A stretch of 64,000 nucleotides of DNA, taken from contig JAOVVO010000027.1 of NCBI GenBank assembly GCA_028564675.1, positions 124,001 to 188,000 on the forward strand, given 5' to 3'. The DNA comes from Onchocerca lupi. Lineage: Eukaryota; Nematoda; Chromadorea; Rhabditida; Onchocercidae. The notes below the pieces were generated by a model. It saw nothing but the letters and a program-made list of their open reading frames with translations, was not told the DNA's origin and made no database searches. This document shows positions 50,906 to 63,338 of the stretch, piece by piece; the stretch's first letter is position 1, and every line of letters begins with the position of its first letter. The translations under genes were made by a program, and so were the position numbers.

Positions 50906-51279
50906 CCGATTTTGAGAACACTAACATCGTAAGTGCTTCTTATCCTAACATCACTATTTTCTACCCCTCTCAATCATTGATAACATCCAAAAACGTGGTA
51001 TCTCGTGAATTTTCTCAATCCCTCGCCTATTCTATCTCATAAATTCCACTTATCTTCGTTGTCTCTTCTTTTAGCATATAATTTTCATATATTTACAATT
51101 CCCTCATCACACTCTATCCCTCCTTCCTATTCCTTTTCACGTGTTGTCACTGAAAAACCACACAGAGTGATGTTTAACGCGGCCCACTACACATAACTGT
51201 TTGTGGCCTTTTTTTGAGGCCGGATTTTTGTTGAGATTACTTTTTTTATTTATTTTGAGATTTCAACTTTATTTATTAG

Positions 51280-51620
51280 TCGAGAGAGTTCGTTTACAAT
51301 ATTTGAATTTAATTAACTCATGATACAGAAATAGAATACAGGAATTGGATATCGAAACATCGAATAATTAAATTGGAATTAAGTTCAGACAGAAGAGTTG
51401 GATTACATTTTTTCAATTTAGTTAATTCGTATGATTACATGGGATAAAAGAACTGGATATCGTAATTGCGAAAAATTGTCAATTTGCAATTAAGATTCAA
51501 GCAAAAGAGTTAGATTACAGTATCTAAATTCATTATTTTAGATAATAGTATTTAGATGGAATAAAAGAACTGGATATCGAACATCAACGACTAATTAAGT
51601 TCATATTAAATTTCAAGCAT
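51280..51620. repeat. Decayed ~110-117-bp tandem repeat upstream of CCDC86
   Basis: GAATTGGATATCG or GAACTGGATATCG recurs at 51342, 51450 and 51567. Between them recur AAGAGTTGGATTACA / AAGAGTTAGATTACA and GGGATAAAA / GGAATAAAA. A partial copy precedes the first. Confidence 0.8.
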
Positions 51621-51746
51621 TGATATGAACTATCATTTTGTACAGCTTTTTCGGTGGATTATTTGTTAGTAACATCAATTTTCCCTCTGTAATGTATTTT
51701 ATATAATAATTAATATCTGTCAATCGTGATTTTGTTACTGCAGGAT

Positions 51747-52744
51747 ATGATGATCCGAGAAATAGATGACTTGGAAAACTCTCATGTGAGTACGTCAACA
51801 GGCGAACATGCAGCTGACATCGTGATGGAAAGTGATGATGTCACTAACATGGATAATGAATGTAGTAAGCCTGTATTCCGTAAACCTAAATCAGGTCGAT
51901 GGTGGAAATCAGTGCGGAAGGAAAGGTACGATTTACTTTCATTTGAGTATTGAAAATTTACATATCTCTAAAAAGACTTGGGACATTTTTGAAAAGTCTT
52001 CGAGATTTTTGTAATTCATTAGTGGGATTAAGTAAAAGTAAGAAATGCTTTCCAGATATTCACCATATTAAAATTTGCAAGTTAATTATTAAATTTCTCT
52101 ACATAAGTTTCGTATATGAAAATATTAAATTTAGGTCCTCCGCCGTTGTAAAAGTAAAACCATTGAAATCTTCATGGGAACGTAAGATGCGTGCAAAAGC
52201 AGAACTGGAAAACGTTAGAAAATTACAGCAAGAAGTACGCGATAAATTAGCTGCCAAAAAAGCAGTAAGTGAATAAACAGTCTTAATTTTGACAAATTTT
52301 ATTTTTGTTTTTCCTATTAATGTGAAACAATCATTTTTGTTACTATGCAGTGCAATATATGTTATAGGAAGAATTTTTGTAATTATGATAGCACTTTTTA
52401 TACCTGAAGATGAATGTAAATGGGATTTTTAGTGTGCTATAAATCTAACTACCGTTTATTTATCAAATTCAATTTAAGTAGTTTAGATTTCGAAGCAAAC
52501 AAGTGTGCTTAAGCTGAATAGAATATCACATTATCATAATCCTAATCGAAATTAATAATGTTTTTTTTCAAAATATTTTTTCAATTGGATTCAGGCGAAA
52601 ATAGAAGCTCGAAAGGAACATGAAAGGAGGCAAAAGGAAAATGAGAGGAAAGCGGAAATCGTCCAAGTTATTAAGAATACACAAAAGTTAAAGAAAACAA
52701 AAAAGAAGCAATTGAGGAGAATCGAGAAACGCGACATTACTTGA
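51747..52744 (+). CDS. CCDC86: CCDC86 / CGR1-type nucleolar protein
   Basis: Three exons: 51747-51925, 52135-52264, 52595-52744; 152 aa. Matches the C-terminal half of CCDC86 and yeast Cgr1: S-G-R-W-W-K-S-V-R-K-E-R-R-S-S, K-P-L-K-S-S-W-E-R-K-M, then the basic coiled region, and at the end N-E-R-K-A-E-I-V-Q-V-I-K-N and K-K-K-Q-L-R-R-I-E-K-R-D. Cgr1 acts in 60S rRNA processing in the nucleolus, and CCDC86 is a chromosome-periphery protein; which applies here is not known. The N-terminal 45 residues are acidic and lack similarity I can recall. A TACTGCAG acceptor lies three bases before the ATG. TRAX follows on the same strand after about 750 bp. Confidence 0.88.
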
Positions 52745-53497
52745 AGTTGAATTATTTTTCTCGGATTGTAGCGCTTTATCTGTTCTCGTTCATTAATCTA
52801 AATTTAATTGGTCACATAACTTTAACAGGAGTTGATAAATTAAAGTTTAGCAAATTATTTATTTGAATTAGGAAATTGGATGATTTAGGAACATCGGAAA
52901 GGCAAAGAAAGTAGTTGAAAGATAAAGGAGATTGAAGTTGATCTTTTTTCAAAGGAATGAAAAAAGAGAATTGGGATGGTCAATGAATTGGTTACTTTCT
53001 CTTAATCCATTCTTTAAATCCTAAATGCAGAAATGTAGTTGAAGTTCAAAGTTTATACTATTCTTGCTAAAGTAATGAAGCTTATATTAATTTTTGATTA
53101 TTTTTGAAATATTTCTTAGAAATTTTGCTATTGTCCGATCTGAATTCCTGTTCTTCGAAAGAATGTGATGAATGTTGCTTATTTCATATGTTTTATGTAA
53201 TAAATTTTTTGACTTCTTTTTTCTTGAATTTATGCTAGATGGATTTACTTTTACATATTGAAATTAAAATTGAATATTTTATTATAAATTTTGCTCAAAA
53301 TGTTAATTTTGTAATAATATGATGGTTCTTGTTGCTGAATGCAGCTAGTTTCGAAGCTCTTGATTGAGGAACTAGATTTTAAGCTGAAATGATATGTGGC
53401 AGGCAATATTAAGTTTTTTTTTAACTGATAAAGTTCTTGTGATTCATATGTAATGGTGATAATGCTTTTCTTTTTTGAAGCCATAAAATTCATCGAG
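52745..53497. other. Spacer between CCDC86 and TRAX
   Basis: No coding exon. AATAAA at 53199-53204 probably ends CCDC86; a TTTTTTGAAG acceptor ends at 53480, 17 nt before the TRAX ATG. The ~275 bp between these signals is within reach of an operon arrangement. Confidence 0.45.
53199..53204 (+). terminator. Poly(A) signal AATAAA of CCDC86
   Basis: AATAAA 454 nt past the CCDC86 stop, followed by a T-rich stretch. Confidence 0.45.
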
Positions 53498-56400
53498 ATG
53501 TCCAAAGCGCAGGCGCAGACTAGTGCAGGAAAATCATATAATCGAGGGCATGGTCGTTACAAACGAGGTCATGATAACAGTACTGATGATGATGACGGTG
53601 TTAATTCATCAAGATATCAGCGAACTCTTACTGAGGAAGAAAAAAGTGATTTCGTCAATTATCAAAAAGGTTAAACAACTTTTTCTTGAAGGAAACAATT
53701 TTTGTTATTTGTATTGAGACGAATCCATTGTTTTATCTTCGTTGAGGAACAGATCTCAGTTGAAGAAGATATTTCGAGAGTTCAAGAAGATATTTCGTTT
53801 TTTCTTAAATTTCATTTTATGTTCATTTGCGTAAGATTATGGTAGGAATGTAACAGAAAATAAAAAGTTTGATAGATCTGTATCAAAATCTAGTATATCA
53901 AAATTGGAGACTGAAAACTTGTCATGAAAAGTTCATTTCTTTCAAGTAATTTCATTTCAGAAGAGGTTATTGATGTGGAATAAAAATTTAAAAAGAATTT
54001 TAGCGTTTGACTCAATCTTTAAATTTTTATCTATTTCTGAATTTTCTTTTTTTTTTTTTGTATGCATAATTTTTTTAGATTTCTGAAATTTTTTCAGAAA
54101 TGGACGAAAGACGTGATCGGTATGAAAGGATAGTGAAATTATCACGTGATGTAATTATTGAATGTAAACGAATTATCTTCCAGTTGCATCGTACAGTCAC
54201 TGTTAATACAATGGAAGGCAAAGGTTTATATTGGTTTTAATTTTCTTGAAAGCTATAATTTTCTTAACGTGGTAGATTTATGATTTTGGGTGTTTCGAAA
54301 AGTTAAAAAATAAAACAATGAATTCGACATAATTCTGCTGTTCGGAACTGGAATAAAAGAAGCTAATTTAACAGATTTCATTTCTTAATTTAGCTTTTGT
54401 CTGCGGCATTGTCCAATTTTTCATGATAAAAATGCTATTCGACGGGATGAAGGATAAATATCAGGAAATTCATTAAATGATAAGATACATAGAGCACCAT
54501 CATTAATAATGAGACAGACAATTATCAATAAAATTTGCACACACTCTTATCATAATGACTTGACCTTATATCTGTTTACCATTATTTGGCAATGTCTTGA
54601 CTTATGTTCAAAATCATCTGCTTTCTCCAGGAATAATCCAAAGCTTAACATTTATCTCACTTGGTAGTTGAATTATATAATAGGCATAAAAGAAACTTTT
54701 TAGCTATAGATTTTTCGAAGAAGCTCATAATTCAGCTTCCAAATCTTTTAATTCACCCACTTGTTAGGTTATAATTGATTAACTTTTCTCTTAGCATCCA
54801 TTAATTTGTATCTGGTGTCCTTGAAACGATTCATTATTGTAATCTTATCATCTGATGCATATGATTTCTAATCTGTTTTTAGAAGAACTACTAAAAGAGG
54901 CAGATAAACGATTAAATGAAGTGCATAATAAACTGCTTAGTCAAATGGCAAAGGAACTTTGTTATTTGGATCAGTACTATTATATAAAATCTTATGACTG
55001 GGCTCTTGAAGGTAATTTTTGTTTTCAGTGCACATCTCTCCAGCATCTTTTTAATTTACATGATGGATTTTGATTTTCTTTTTCAGTCTGTTATCAATGT
55101 TTATTATTTAATAAGGGTGTTAGAAACTGAAATATTAAGTAAACTTGATTTGGCATTTGCATGTTGTGTTGCATTTTCAAACATTCCAAAAATTTGTTTT
55201 TTACCTTTAATCATTGTGGGACACTCATTCTTGTAAAGGAAATAAGTTCAATTACTTAAAAGAAGGAAACGTTTATTTATTGTTCTCATTACTTAAAGAA
55301 TTTAGCAAAAAAATGAATTTAAGCTAATAATGTATATAAATTGTGTACCAATGTTTGTTTTCAGAATATATTGAAGCTTTAGCATTTTACAAGTTCCTAA
55401 CATCGGGGGAAGTACTTTTATACAATGAAGTAATCAATGCACTGCAGTTTGTTGATGCAGATACTGAAGAAAACAAAAAGTTAATTTTGTTCATTTTCGC
55501 GAATTTCAATTTAACTTACAAATTTTTACCGCTTTCAGCACTAAACATTCTTGGAAATCAATATGTATCAAATATGACTTGTGTACTACTGCAAAATATG
55601 CAGACCAAGTGCCAAGTTACATGTTCTAATTTACGAATTTCAAACATGGATCGTGTGTAGCTTTGATTGTTTTATTTTGAAGTAGCTAGTCAAAATATCA
55701 AATTAAAACTTTACGACATTCTTCAAGTTATCCTTTAATTTTGTCATTACTGTCACTCTTCATGACGCAATTGCAAGAATCAAAATTGATTTTAATAAAA
55801 AATTTTCCAGTTTTTCTAGAAAAATATTTCTAAATGTTTTTGTTTTTGCAATTCGATTTATTCAGTTGCTAAAATAAGGAATTTGCTTTTGGACTAATAG
55901 TGGAAGTTTTAAGGCTTTATATGGAACTACCTGAGATAACATATTTGATGGGACTTTTCGATGTAGGTGGCGAGCTGATGAGACTTGCCATTAGTGAGGT
56001 TTGTTGAATTTGGAATTTTTAAAAAAATCCGATTCTTTTATTTTATTATTCTTCTAAGTCGGAAAAAGTGGACTGGTAATGAACTTTTATTGATGAAACA
56101 TCGATGAATCAAATTTCAGGAGACTTATGGTATCAGCCATATAGTTTAGTATTTGTTTTAATTGACAAACAATAAAGTAATATAAAACAAACGAGGAAGC
56201 AAACGAATTTGAATTTTCAGATTTATGAGTTTTTAGATTTCATCAGGTAATAGTGAAACAGCTGTAAATATTGTTAATTACATGCGGTTATTGTACGAAT
56301 CCTATGAATTTCTGGGCAATATAATTCATACTGCAGAATGGACAAAGAAATCCCAGGTTTTCCGAGATTGTTTAATGAAGGTTCGTTTTTCTTTCTGTAG

Positions 56401-56747
56401 TTGAAAGCCAATTGTTAACATTATGTCTTGTAATAATTTTGGAAGATTTTTAATAGGATATCTTCTAGATTTCTTTGATAAATTTAAATTTTTATCGATT
56501 TCCAATAATTATATAAGTAATTGATATTCCGTGTCAAAAAAATTTGAAGAAAATTTCTTTTTTAAGTCGTATTAGTATTACTTTTTGAATTGCAAAATGT
56601 TTATGTTTTTAAATGTTTTGCATTTCCTAAAATATGCGATAAAGTTACCTTTTTTATCAGGTTGAAAACGCTTTGTATAAATGGAAGATTCGTGAAAACG
56701 ATATGCCTACTGAAGCAGCAAATATCCAAACAAACACATTCATATGA
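53498..56747 (+). CDS. TSNAX: Translin-associated factor X (TRAX)
   Basis: Seven exons: 53498-53669, 54098-54223, 54883-55011, 55365-55479, 55914-55998, 56237-56380, 56661-56747; 285 aa, close to the vertebrate 290. TRAX joins translin in the C3PO nuclease, which degrades the passenger strand during RISC loading and trims tRNA. Exon 2 matches closely: D-R-Y-E-R-I-V-K-L-S-R-D-V-I-I-E-C-K-R. The acidic catalytic pattern of the family appears kept: E-E-Y-I-E-A (exons 3-4) and L-F-D-V-G-G-E-L-M-R (exon 5). The C-terminus V-E-N-A-L-Y-K-W-K-I-R is also typical. The N-terminal 57 residues are basic then Asp-rich and unlike the vertebrate start. An earlier in-frame ATG at 53453 lies before the acceptor at 53480, so I chose 53498. 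The 55479 donor and 55913 acceptor were set by matching phase to the family. Confidence 0.92.
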
Positions 56748-57604
56748 TGTTTGCAGTTACTTTTTTTTCTGAGGAAGCTGTTCTTTAAGGATTAAATTGT
56801 CGGAACTGTTGAATTGTATAAAATATTATACTTGATAATTCGAAAAGATTCGCTTTCATCTTAACAAAAATCATTAGTTGTTGTCAAACAGATGATTTCT
56901 TTCTTTTTTAAAAATAGAATTACTATTAATCTTAATCGATTTGGATCCATTTTCATTCTTTGGTTATTGTTAATTTGTTATTTTTTGCCGTTTGATAAGT
57001 AATTGCTGAAAGATTTTATTGATTTCTCAAGTTTCTTTTTGTTTTCATATTTTCCAATAATAAAAATAATGGTATGAATGGTGTCTGTTAGAAGAATAAC
57101 ATATTTGCTGAAACTTTTCAAGGTTTACACAATTTGATTTAAATATTTCTGTTCCAAACTAGTTTTGATTTTGGTGATTCGGAATAAGTTGAGTATAATG
57201 AGAGCAGAAATATTTATTACCGAAATCTTCCGGTTTTCAACGAATAGTTTCAATATTTCGGCAAGACATAAAAAATAATTGTTGAGTTTAATGAATTATG
57301 GACCCATTAAAGACTCTGGTGAATGATGACAATCAACTTCAATTTGATTCAGTTTCACTATATTCATTGTTTAACATTGTACATCATATTACAACTTATA
57401 GATTATTTTATCAATAAGAACTTAAAATATTTCAAAAAGATTTTTTTCCATGTAATCTAAAATTTATTGTTCACTTTGGTATCTAATAAATTTCTCAAAT
57501 TAGTATGACTTATTTCACACTACAATTCTTGTTTTTTTACATTAAATTTTCAAAAATTTTCATCATTTTGAAAAAATAGGAAAACATATGCATATTGCAA
57601 CAAA
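56748..57604. other. Convergent spacer between TRAX and the acyl-CoA ligase-like gene
   Basis: No coding exon. AATAAA on the plus strand at 57059-57064 and on the minus strand at 57468-57463 are the likely poly(A) signals of the two genes. Confidence 0.45.
57463..57468 (-). terminator. Poly(A) signal AATAAA of the adenylating enzyme
   Basis: Minus-strand AATAAA 137 nt past the stop at 57605. Confidence 0.5.
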
Positions 57605-60600
57605 TCATATTTTGATTAGACTATCTTCATTCATTTTCAACAATTCTCTCCGTGATATTTTCCCAGTACTGTTAAGCGGTACATTGTTGATAAACTGAAT
57701 ACCACCCTTTAGTTGCTTATAACTTGCAAATTTAGCTGAAATAAGTGAAATATGGTAAAGAATTATTATTTCACAAAATTCTATTACGATTTCATTTAAA
57801 AATTTCTGTTTCAAATCTTTGATGATATCTTATTACAACTAATAAAGGAATATAGGATGTATCGTTTGATTATATTTCATAAAAAAGTTATGCATTTAAT
57901 ATTTTCAATTCTTTGACTAAATCATTTACTACGAATAATGATTACTCTTTTAGGATTATAAAACCAGAAAATGTTATAGTATTTTTATTTTCAAAATATA
58001 TTATCCTTTTGATGCATATGTTTTAAATTTGCTTATCTGATATGAATATGATATGATTATATATTACATTTAAGTAGTTCCGCATAATTAGCATAATTAA
58101 CAACACAAATATCATCATTATTGTATTATTAAGATTAATTTTTGCTAATTTAAAATATCTCACTTTTTCGATATTCTGCATTATTATTAAAACTTAAATT
58201 TAAAAAAATTTTTTTTTAGGACAAAGAAGATAAGATTGGAAATGAAATTATGCTATTAACATACTATTCACTAGTTGATGAATGATCTTTTCATCTAATT
58301 GACCACCATCACGAAGTTTAATGTATGCTTTTGGTAGTTGTCCACTATATTCATCGGGAATACCAATCACCAAACATAATTCAACATCTTCCAATTCTTG
58401 AATTGCTTCCTCAATTTCATAAGGTGATACCTAGACATTAATGTATGATTATAGGTTATCGATTAATCACAAAACTTTCGGATATTTTTTTTTCTATTTT
58501 TAAGTTCGGTTATTTATTTGATTAAATGATTTATCATATCTGATTTCTAATTTGCTTTCTTTTTATCCTTATATCTTTGCTATTTAAAAATTTTATTTAA
58601 TTGGGAAATAAGGCTTTAATATTATAACCTTAAAGTAATTAAAATGACATCTAAGTTGTTACCTGCCAACCGCGAACTTTGATCATTTCCTTAATACGAC
58701 CAGTTATGTAAATGAATTGATCGGAATCATAATAACCCAAATCACCAGTTCGAAACCATCCATCGATAAATACATCGCTGAAATATCATTCAAAATGATG
58801 TTAAAATTGAATTTATTTCTTAGGAGAAAAAAAATTGAATATCGAAAAAAGAAAAAATACGCGGTGTCGTTAGTCTTCTCGAGATATCCTTGCATTATAG
58901 TTGCTGTTCTTAGCCATATTTCACCGATTTCCATTTCTTCGCATTCTTCATTATTCGATAATTTTACAATCTGTATTTTTTTTTAAATTTCATCCAAATA
59001 AAAGAAAAAGGCAAATTAAAACTTGGAATTAATAACTGCTTTATCAGTCCATTGTCTAAAAAAGGAGAAAAGTGTCATATAATTAAAATAGTCAAAGAAT
59101 GATTAGCAGAAATGCAAATAAGGAACCGCTTCGAATGAACCTTTCGAATTCAAATCATCGTTTTACCGTAATAATCTTATCTACAATTTCTGGAAATCTT
59201 TCTGTTCCCCTCTCTCTCTCTCTCATTCTTCCTCTCTCCCTTTCTTCTTTTTAGAATGAATTTTAAATTTATTTAATTTTAAATTCAGGAATTTTTTTTT
59301 AAAAAAAAATTCTATTAATTGATTGAAACTTTGATATAGATAAGAATAATTAAAATTATGATTGAAATTGTGTAAAAAATTTATTCTTTCATAGTTTAAA
59401 TGCAGGAAGTGTGCCATCATTGAATTTTGCAATTTTTTAAGTACCATTAATCGATCATAGGAGTAAGAAAAATTAGATTAGAGCATTGAATGATTAATTT
59501 GATTTGACATAATACACTATTATGAGAATCTTTGCAATGATAACACGAACGTTTTCATTTGTTGCATTCTGTTACCTTATGTTCTGACTGAAGACAATTA
59601 GGACAAGCGTTATTTCCTTTCAGTCAGACATATCATTCGTTGTTTGAGAGTGTAATAAACTTGACATTCATTATCCCAATGGTTTTTGTTACAAAATAGA
59701 AATCTTTTAATTTTGCCTTTGAAATTCTTTTTTTTTTTGACTTTCTGATCAACTTAAGATTACTTTGTTTCGATTGCTTAATTGCGGCTAAAGCTGAAGC
59801 TTCTTTCTTTACATGATATTAGGATTCGCTTTGATTTTGTTTCGATTGATCCTCTTTTCCCCTATTAAGAATTCGAGTCCTAATTATTTTTTCGTTTCTT
59901 TAGATCGATTTTGCTAAAAATTATTGGAATTTGGTAAGTCACTAAGTAAATTATATCAGTTATTATTGTGCTATTGAATTATTAAGTATATGATTAAAAC
60001 TTTACTTTGCATTCAACATTTGGTAGTAAAATTCCGCAACTTCCAATTTTTTCTTCAGAAAATAATGGCTGCATAAAAATAAAAGCACCCGCTTCTGTTG
60101 TACCATACACTAAAATATATAAAATTATTAAAATCGAAAGAAATGAAGCATTAGATTTTTTACTGATGTCAACCCTTCCATTAGTACTTCTATTTCTTAA
60201 AAATAAATTCAAAACTTGAAAAACAGTAAATTTTCAGAAAATTCAAAAAAAAAAATAACAATAATAACTCACACTGAATAATGTTTGTTTTGGGTAAGCG
60301 ACGCTTCACCGTTTCGATAAGTGATTTTTTGACATGAGCTGATCCTACGAAGATGTATTTTAGGGAATGAAATGCTTCAGGATTTAGATTAGGTGTAATT
60401 GCGAGAAATTTTAGCACCGGCGGTACCAACAAAGCTGTTGTTACCTAAAATCCAGTGCATTTCAAATATTCTTTTAATTGAAAAATTAAATCTCCTGAAA
60501 AGTGGTCTAAATTTTATAAAAACCTCTTCATTATTTGAAAAACGATCTAAGTTTTATGAAAACATTTGTTATACAGAAAATACAAATATTAGAAATTAAA

Positions 60601-63338
60601 AATTGATTTCCATTCATTAATAATAGATACAGGGTTGATTAGATCATAAAGGATTAAAATGAATGAAATTTCGATAAATTTAAAATTTCTGACCGCATAC
60701 TTTTTTTTTTTTTTTGTTAGCAAAAGGAATAAAAATATAATGAAATGTTGCCTGATAATTGCTTAGCGTTTTCAGAAATTGTTCACCGTCAAATTTTCGA
60801 TTTATAATGATTTGAACACCAAGCCCTAGAAGAGCAAAGACAGTAAGCAGACCACCAGCGTGAAAATACGGTAACACACCGTACACTACATCCGTGCCGC
60901 TTAGACTAACCATTTCGTATTTTCCATATTTGATTCCCTGAGCTCTACTGCAATTACCTTATCATTAAAAAAACAATTTGTGTAAGATTTCGAACTTTTT
61001 TTGCTCTTTTCAAATCTAGATTACGATAATTTGAACATCTGTAATTCAGAAATATTCAGATAAGCTGAGAAAATTTCAAGTTCAAGCATTGATGACAAGA
61101 TATTTGACACAAGAACTGTCAGACTGCTATTCGAAAAATTCTTATGATTTTTTTTACTTCCAAAAATGAATTTCTTTTTTCATTTTTCTATTCTGTTAAG
61201 AATTAGTTTAACTGGAAATCAAGAAATATATATACATATATGTGTATATTATATGATTATATTTACATAAATAAAAATAAGTCAAACAATTTTGGAATAA
61301 ATATTTGCAACTATTAATTATAAAATTAATACAAACATACCGAACCAATTCGACATTAGCAACAAGTGTATTATGATTTAAAATAACTCCTTTTGGTAAT
61401 CCGGTTGTTCCGGAAGAAAAAAATATTACTGCCTATAAAATGTATTTTTATAATTTATGCAATCCTGTTTTCTAAACATTCTTGAGTTTTTTTTTTTTTT
61501 TTTAATAAAAATTTTTAAATAACGAAAGATTTCATTCTCTTTTTTACTATCAAAAGTTTTGCATATTTTATAATGGTAAAAAACGAAAATTAACTCACTG
61601 TATTATCTTCTCGAACAGGTTTATTTTGAAAATCATATATATCTTCGTTAATCCAAAATGAATTATTATTGTTTAAATAAGATTGAAAACTATAATATTG
61701 CAAAGTTTCTTCAGTCGAATCGAGCATTATAATCTTAGCCTAAGATAAATTAATAATAAAATATGGAATATTAAAAAAATTTTAGGAAATAATTATCAAA
61801 ATGATTCAGTACTTGTTTAATGATTAAATCAATGATAAGGTCACGTATTATATACAATATTTTACTTTATAATAGTTGTCAAATATTAAACGTATGTATC
61901 ATACCTTAACTTTTACGCTATTTTCATGTAAAAAAATAAAAAAATAACTTTACAACATTTTCACTTACTCGTCGATTAAAGTATCCCTTTTTACTAAATT
62001 GATTTCATTTATTTCTGATTTTATCTGCTATTAGAGCATAACTTTATCAGTTCAACATAAAGCGAAAAAATGATTGAATCATTTTCATTTCTTACTTCTA
62101 TATTTTTCTCCTTTAGATGTCGAATTTTTTCAAAAAACTTCTCTTCGGTTAATATCCATTTAACCGATGCTTTATTGAAATATTTTTCAATTTCGTCTAA
62201 AATTAAATTGATAATAAGTATAGAAATTGAAAGAATTATCAATATGTATATAAATAATTATCGAAAAGATTCCTTTTTTAGCTACAGTTGCAATTATTGA
62301 GCTATTTCGTGCAATTCAAATTTGACCAGATTGCTAAACTTATCAAAATTAAATTGTCAATTAAATAATCATTAACGGCAGTATAAGTTAGTGATTCATT
62401 TGATGACATATATTTTTCATCCTAAAAATAAAATAACAAATCTTATCATTATATCTTTACTTTTAATTAATATTTCTCATTTCCCATTTGCCTTATTGTG
62501 AAATGATTGGAAATTTCGATGAATAAGCGTAAAAAGATAATAAATAATAATATAGACAATATTTATAGCTTCATTTAAAATAACTTTTCACTATATCATT
62601 TATTTTTGAAATTGCAAATGATCATCTTTGTTTACTGACAAGTTTTATACGCCGGATTCAAAGGTACCAAAATAGCTCCAAGACTAACGGCAGCCAAGAT
62701 AAAAGCAATATAATCTGAAGAATTTCCAAGATATGTACCAATTATATCACCATGTTGAATACCTATCCTTATTAATGCATTACGCATTTGCCCGGAACGA
62801 TCAATGAATTCCGAATAAGTAAGAAATTTCATCGTTTCCGGATCAGTCTAAAATATTTCGCAGAAAGTTTGCTTAACAATTCGTTTTGAATGATAATGAA
62901 TCTTTTTAAGCTAAGCTAAGAATCGGAATGCATGTGAATAATTATATATTAGGCATACCATTATTACCGTAAGAAATGAAACAAAATTTCTTTTCAGAAG
63001 ATTTTTTCGAAACTCTTTTATAGTCAATGCTTTGTTTAAATCTGTTTTGTTTGTTTCTACTAATTTCTTATTTTTGTTTTTTTTTTCTTTAAATTTATAT
63101 ACATGCAAAATGCATTATAGTAATAATAACTCAGCCATAATTTAATAAAATTTCGATTTGAATTAAGTTTATTGGCATAAAGAAATTGATAAGTCATTAA
63201 TACTTAAGTAAAAGTAAAACAATTTATACTTACAAAAGCGATTTTATTTCCGAATTGTTTAATAATTTCAAGAAAATATTCATAGAAAGATTTTGAGATC
63301 GGTGAAATCTTTTCAACAAAGTGATTTCGTATTGTCAT
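57605..63338 (-). CDS. 4-coumarate-CoA ligase / acyl-CoA synthetase-like enzyme
   Basis: Twelve exons (high to low): 63338-63234, 62847-62640, 62196-62096, 61739-61599, 61432-61341, 60947-60752, 60444-60273, 60109-60006, 58970-58861, 58777-58663, 58430-58265, 57735-57605; 546 aa. It should activate a carboxylic acid with ATP and join it to CoA; the acid cannot be read from sequence. Family motifs in order: F-F-S-S-G-T-T-G-L-P-K-G-V (ATP loop), L-P-Y-F-H-A-G-G, L-Y-G-T-T-E-A-G, G-W-F-R-T-G-D-L-G, the hinge K-V-R-G-W-Q-V-S-P-Y-E-I-E, and the catalytic Lys in N-S-T-G-K-I-S-R-R-E-L. All key motifs are intact. The C-terminus S-L-I-K-I is not a peroxisomal SKL signal, and no membrane segment is evident. 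The exon ending at 60752 requires a GC donor (CAG, then GCAACA). Confidence 0.93.
59208..59245. repeat. (CT)n tract in an intron
   Basis: CTCTCTCTCTCTC followed by CTTCCTCTCTCCCTTTC; pyrimidine run of about 38 bp in the intron between 58970 and 60006. Confidence 0.85.

Larger units (their letters stand above)
50691..51746. other. Divergent spacer between OSCP and CCDC86
   Basis: No gene. It should hold promoters for both genes, but over half of it is tandem repeat (50770-50905 and 51280-51620). A CACGTG lies at 51138-51143. Confidence 0.5.

Noticed and set aside
50737..51042. 101-residue plus-strand frame between OSCP and CCDC86
   Set aside because: Over a third is the translated 33-bp tandem repeat; no splice context and no match.
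55520..55660. Possible TRAX exon after the TTTCAG at about 55540
   Set aside because: The reading frame does not align with TRAX and ends in a stop; joining 55479 to 55914 restores the conserved L-F-D-V-G-G-E-L-M-R region in phase.
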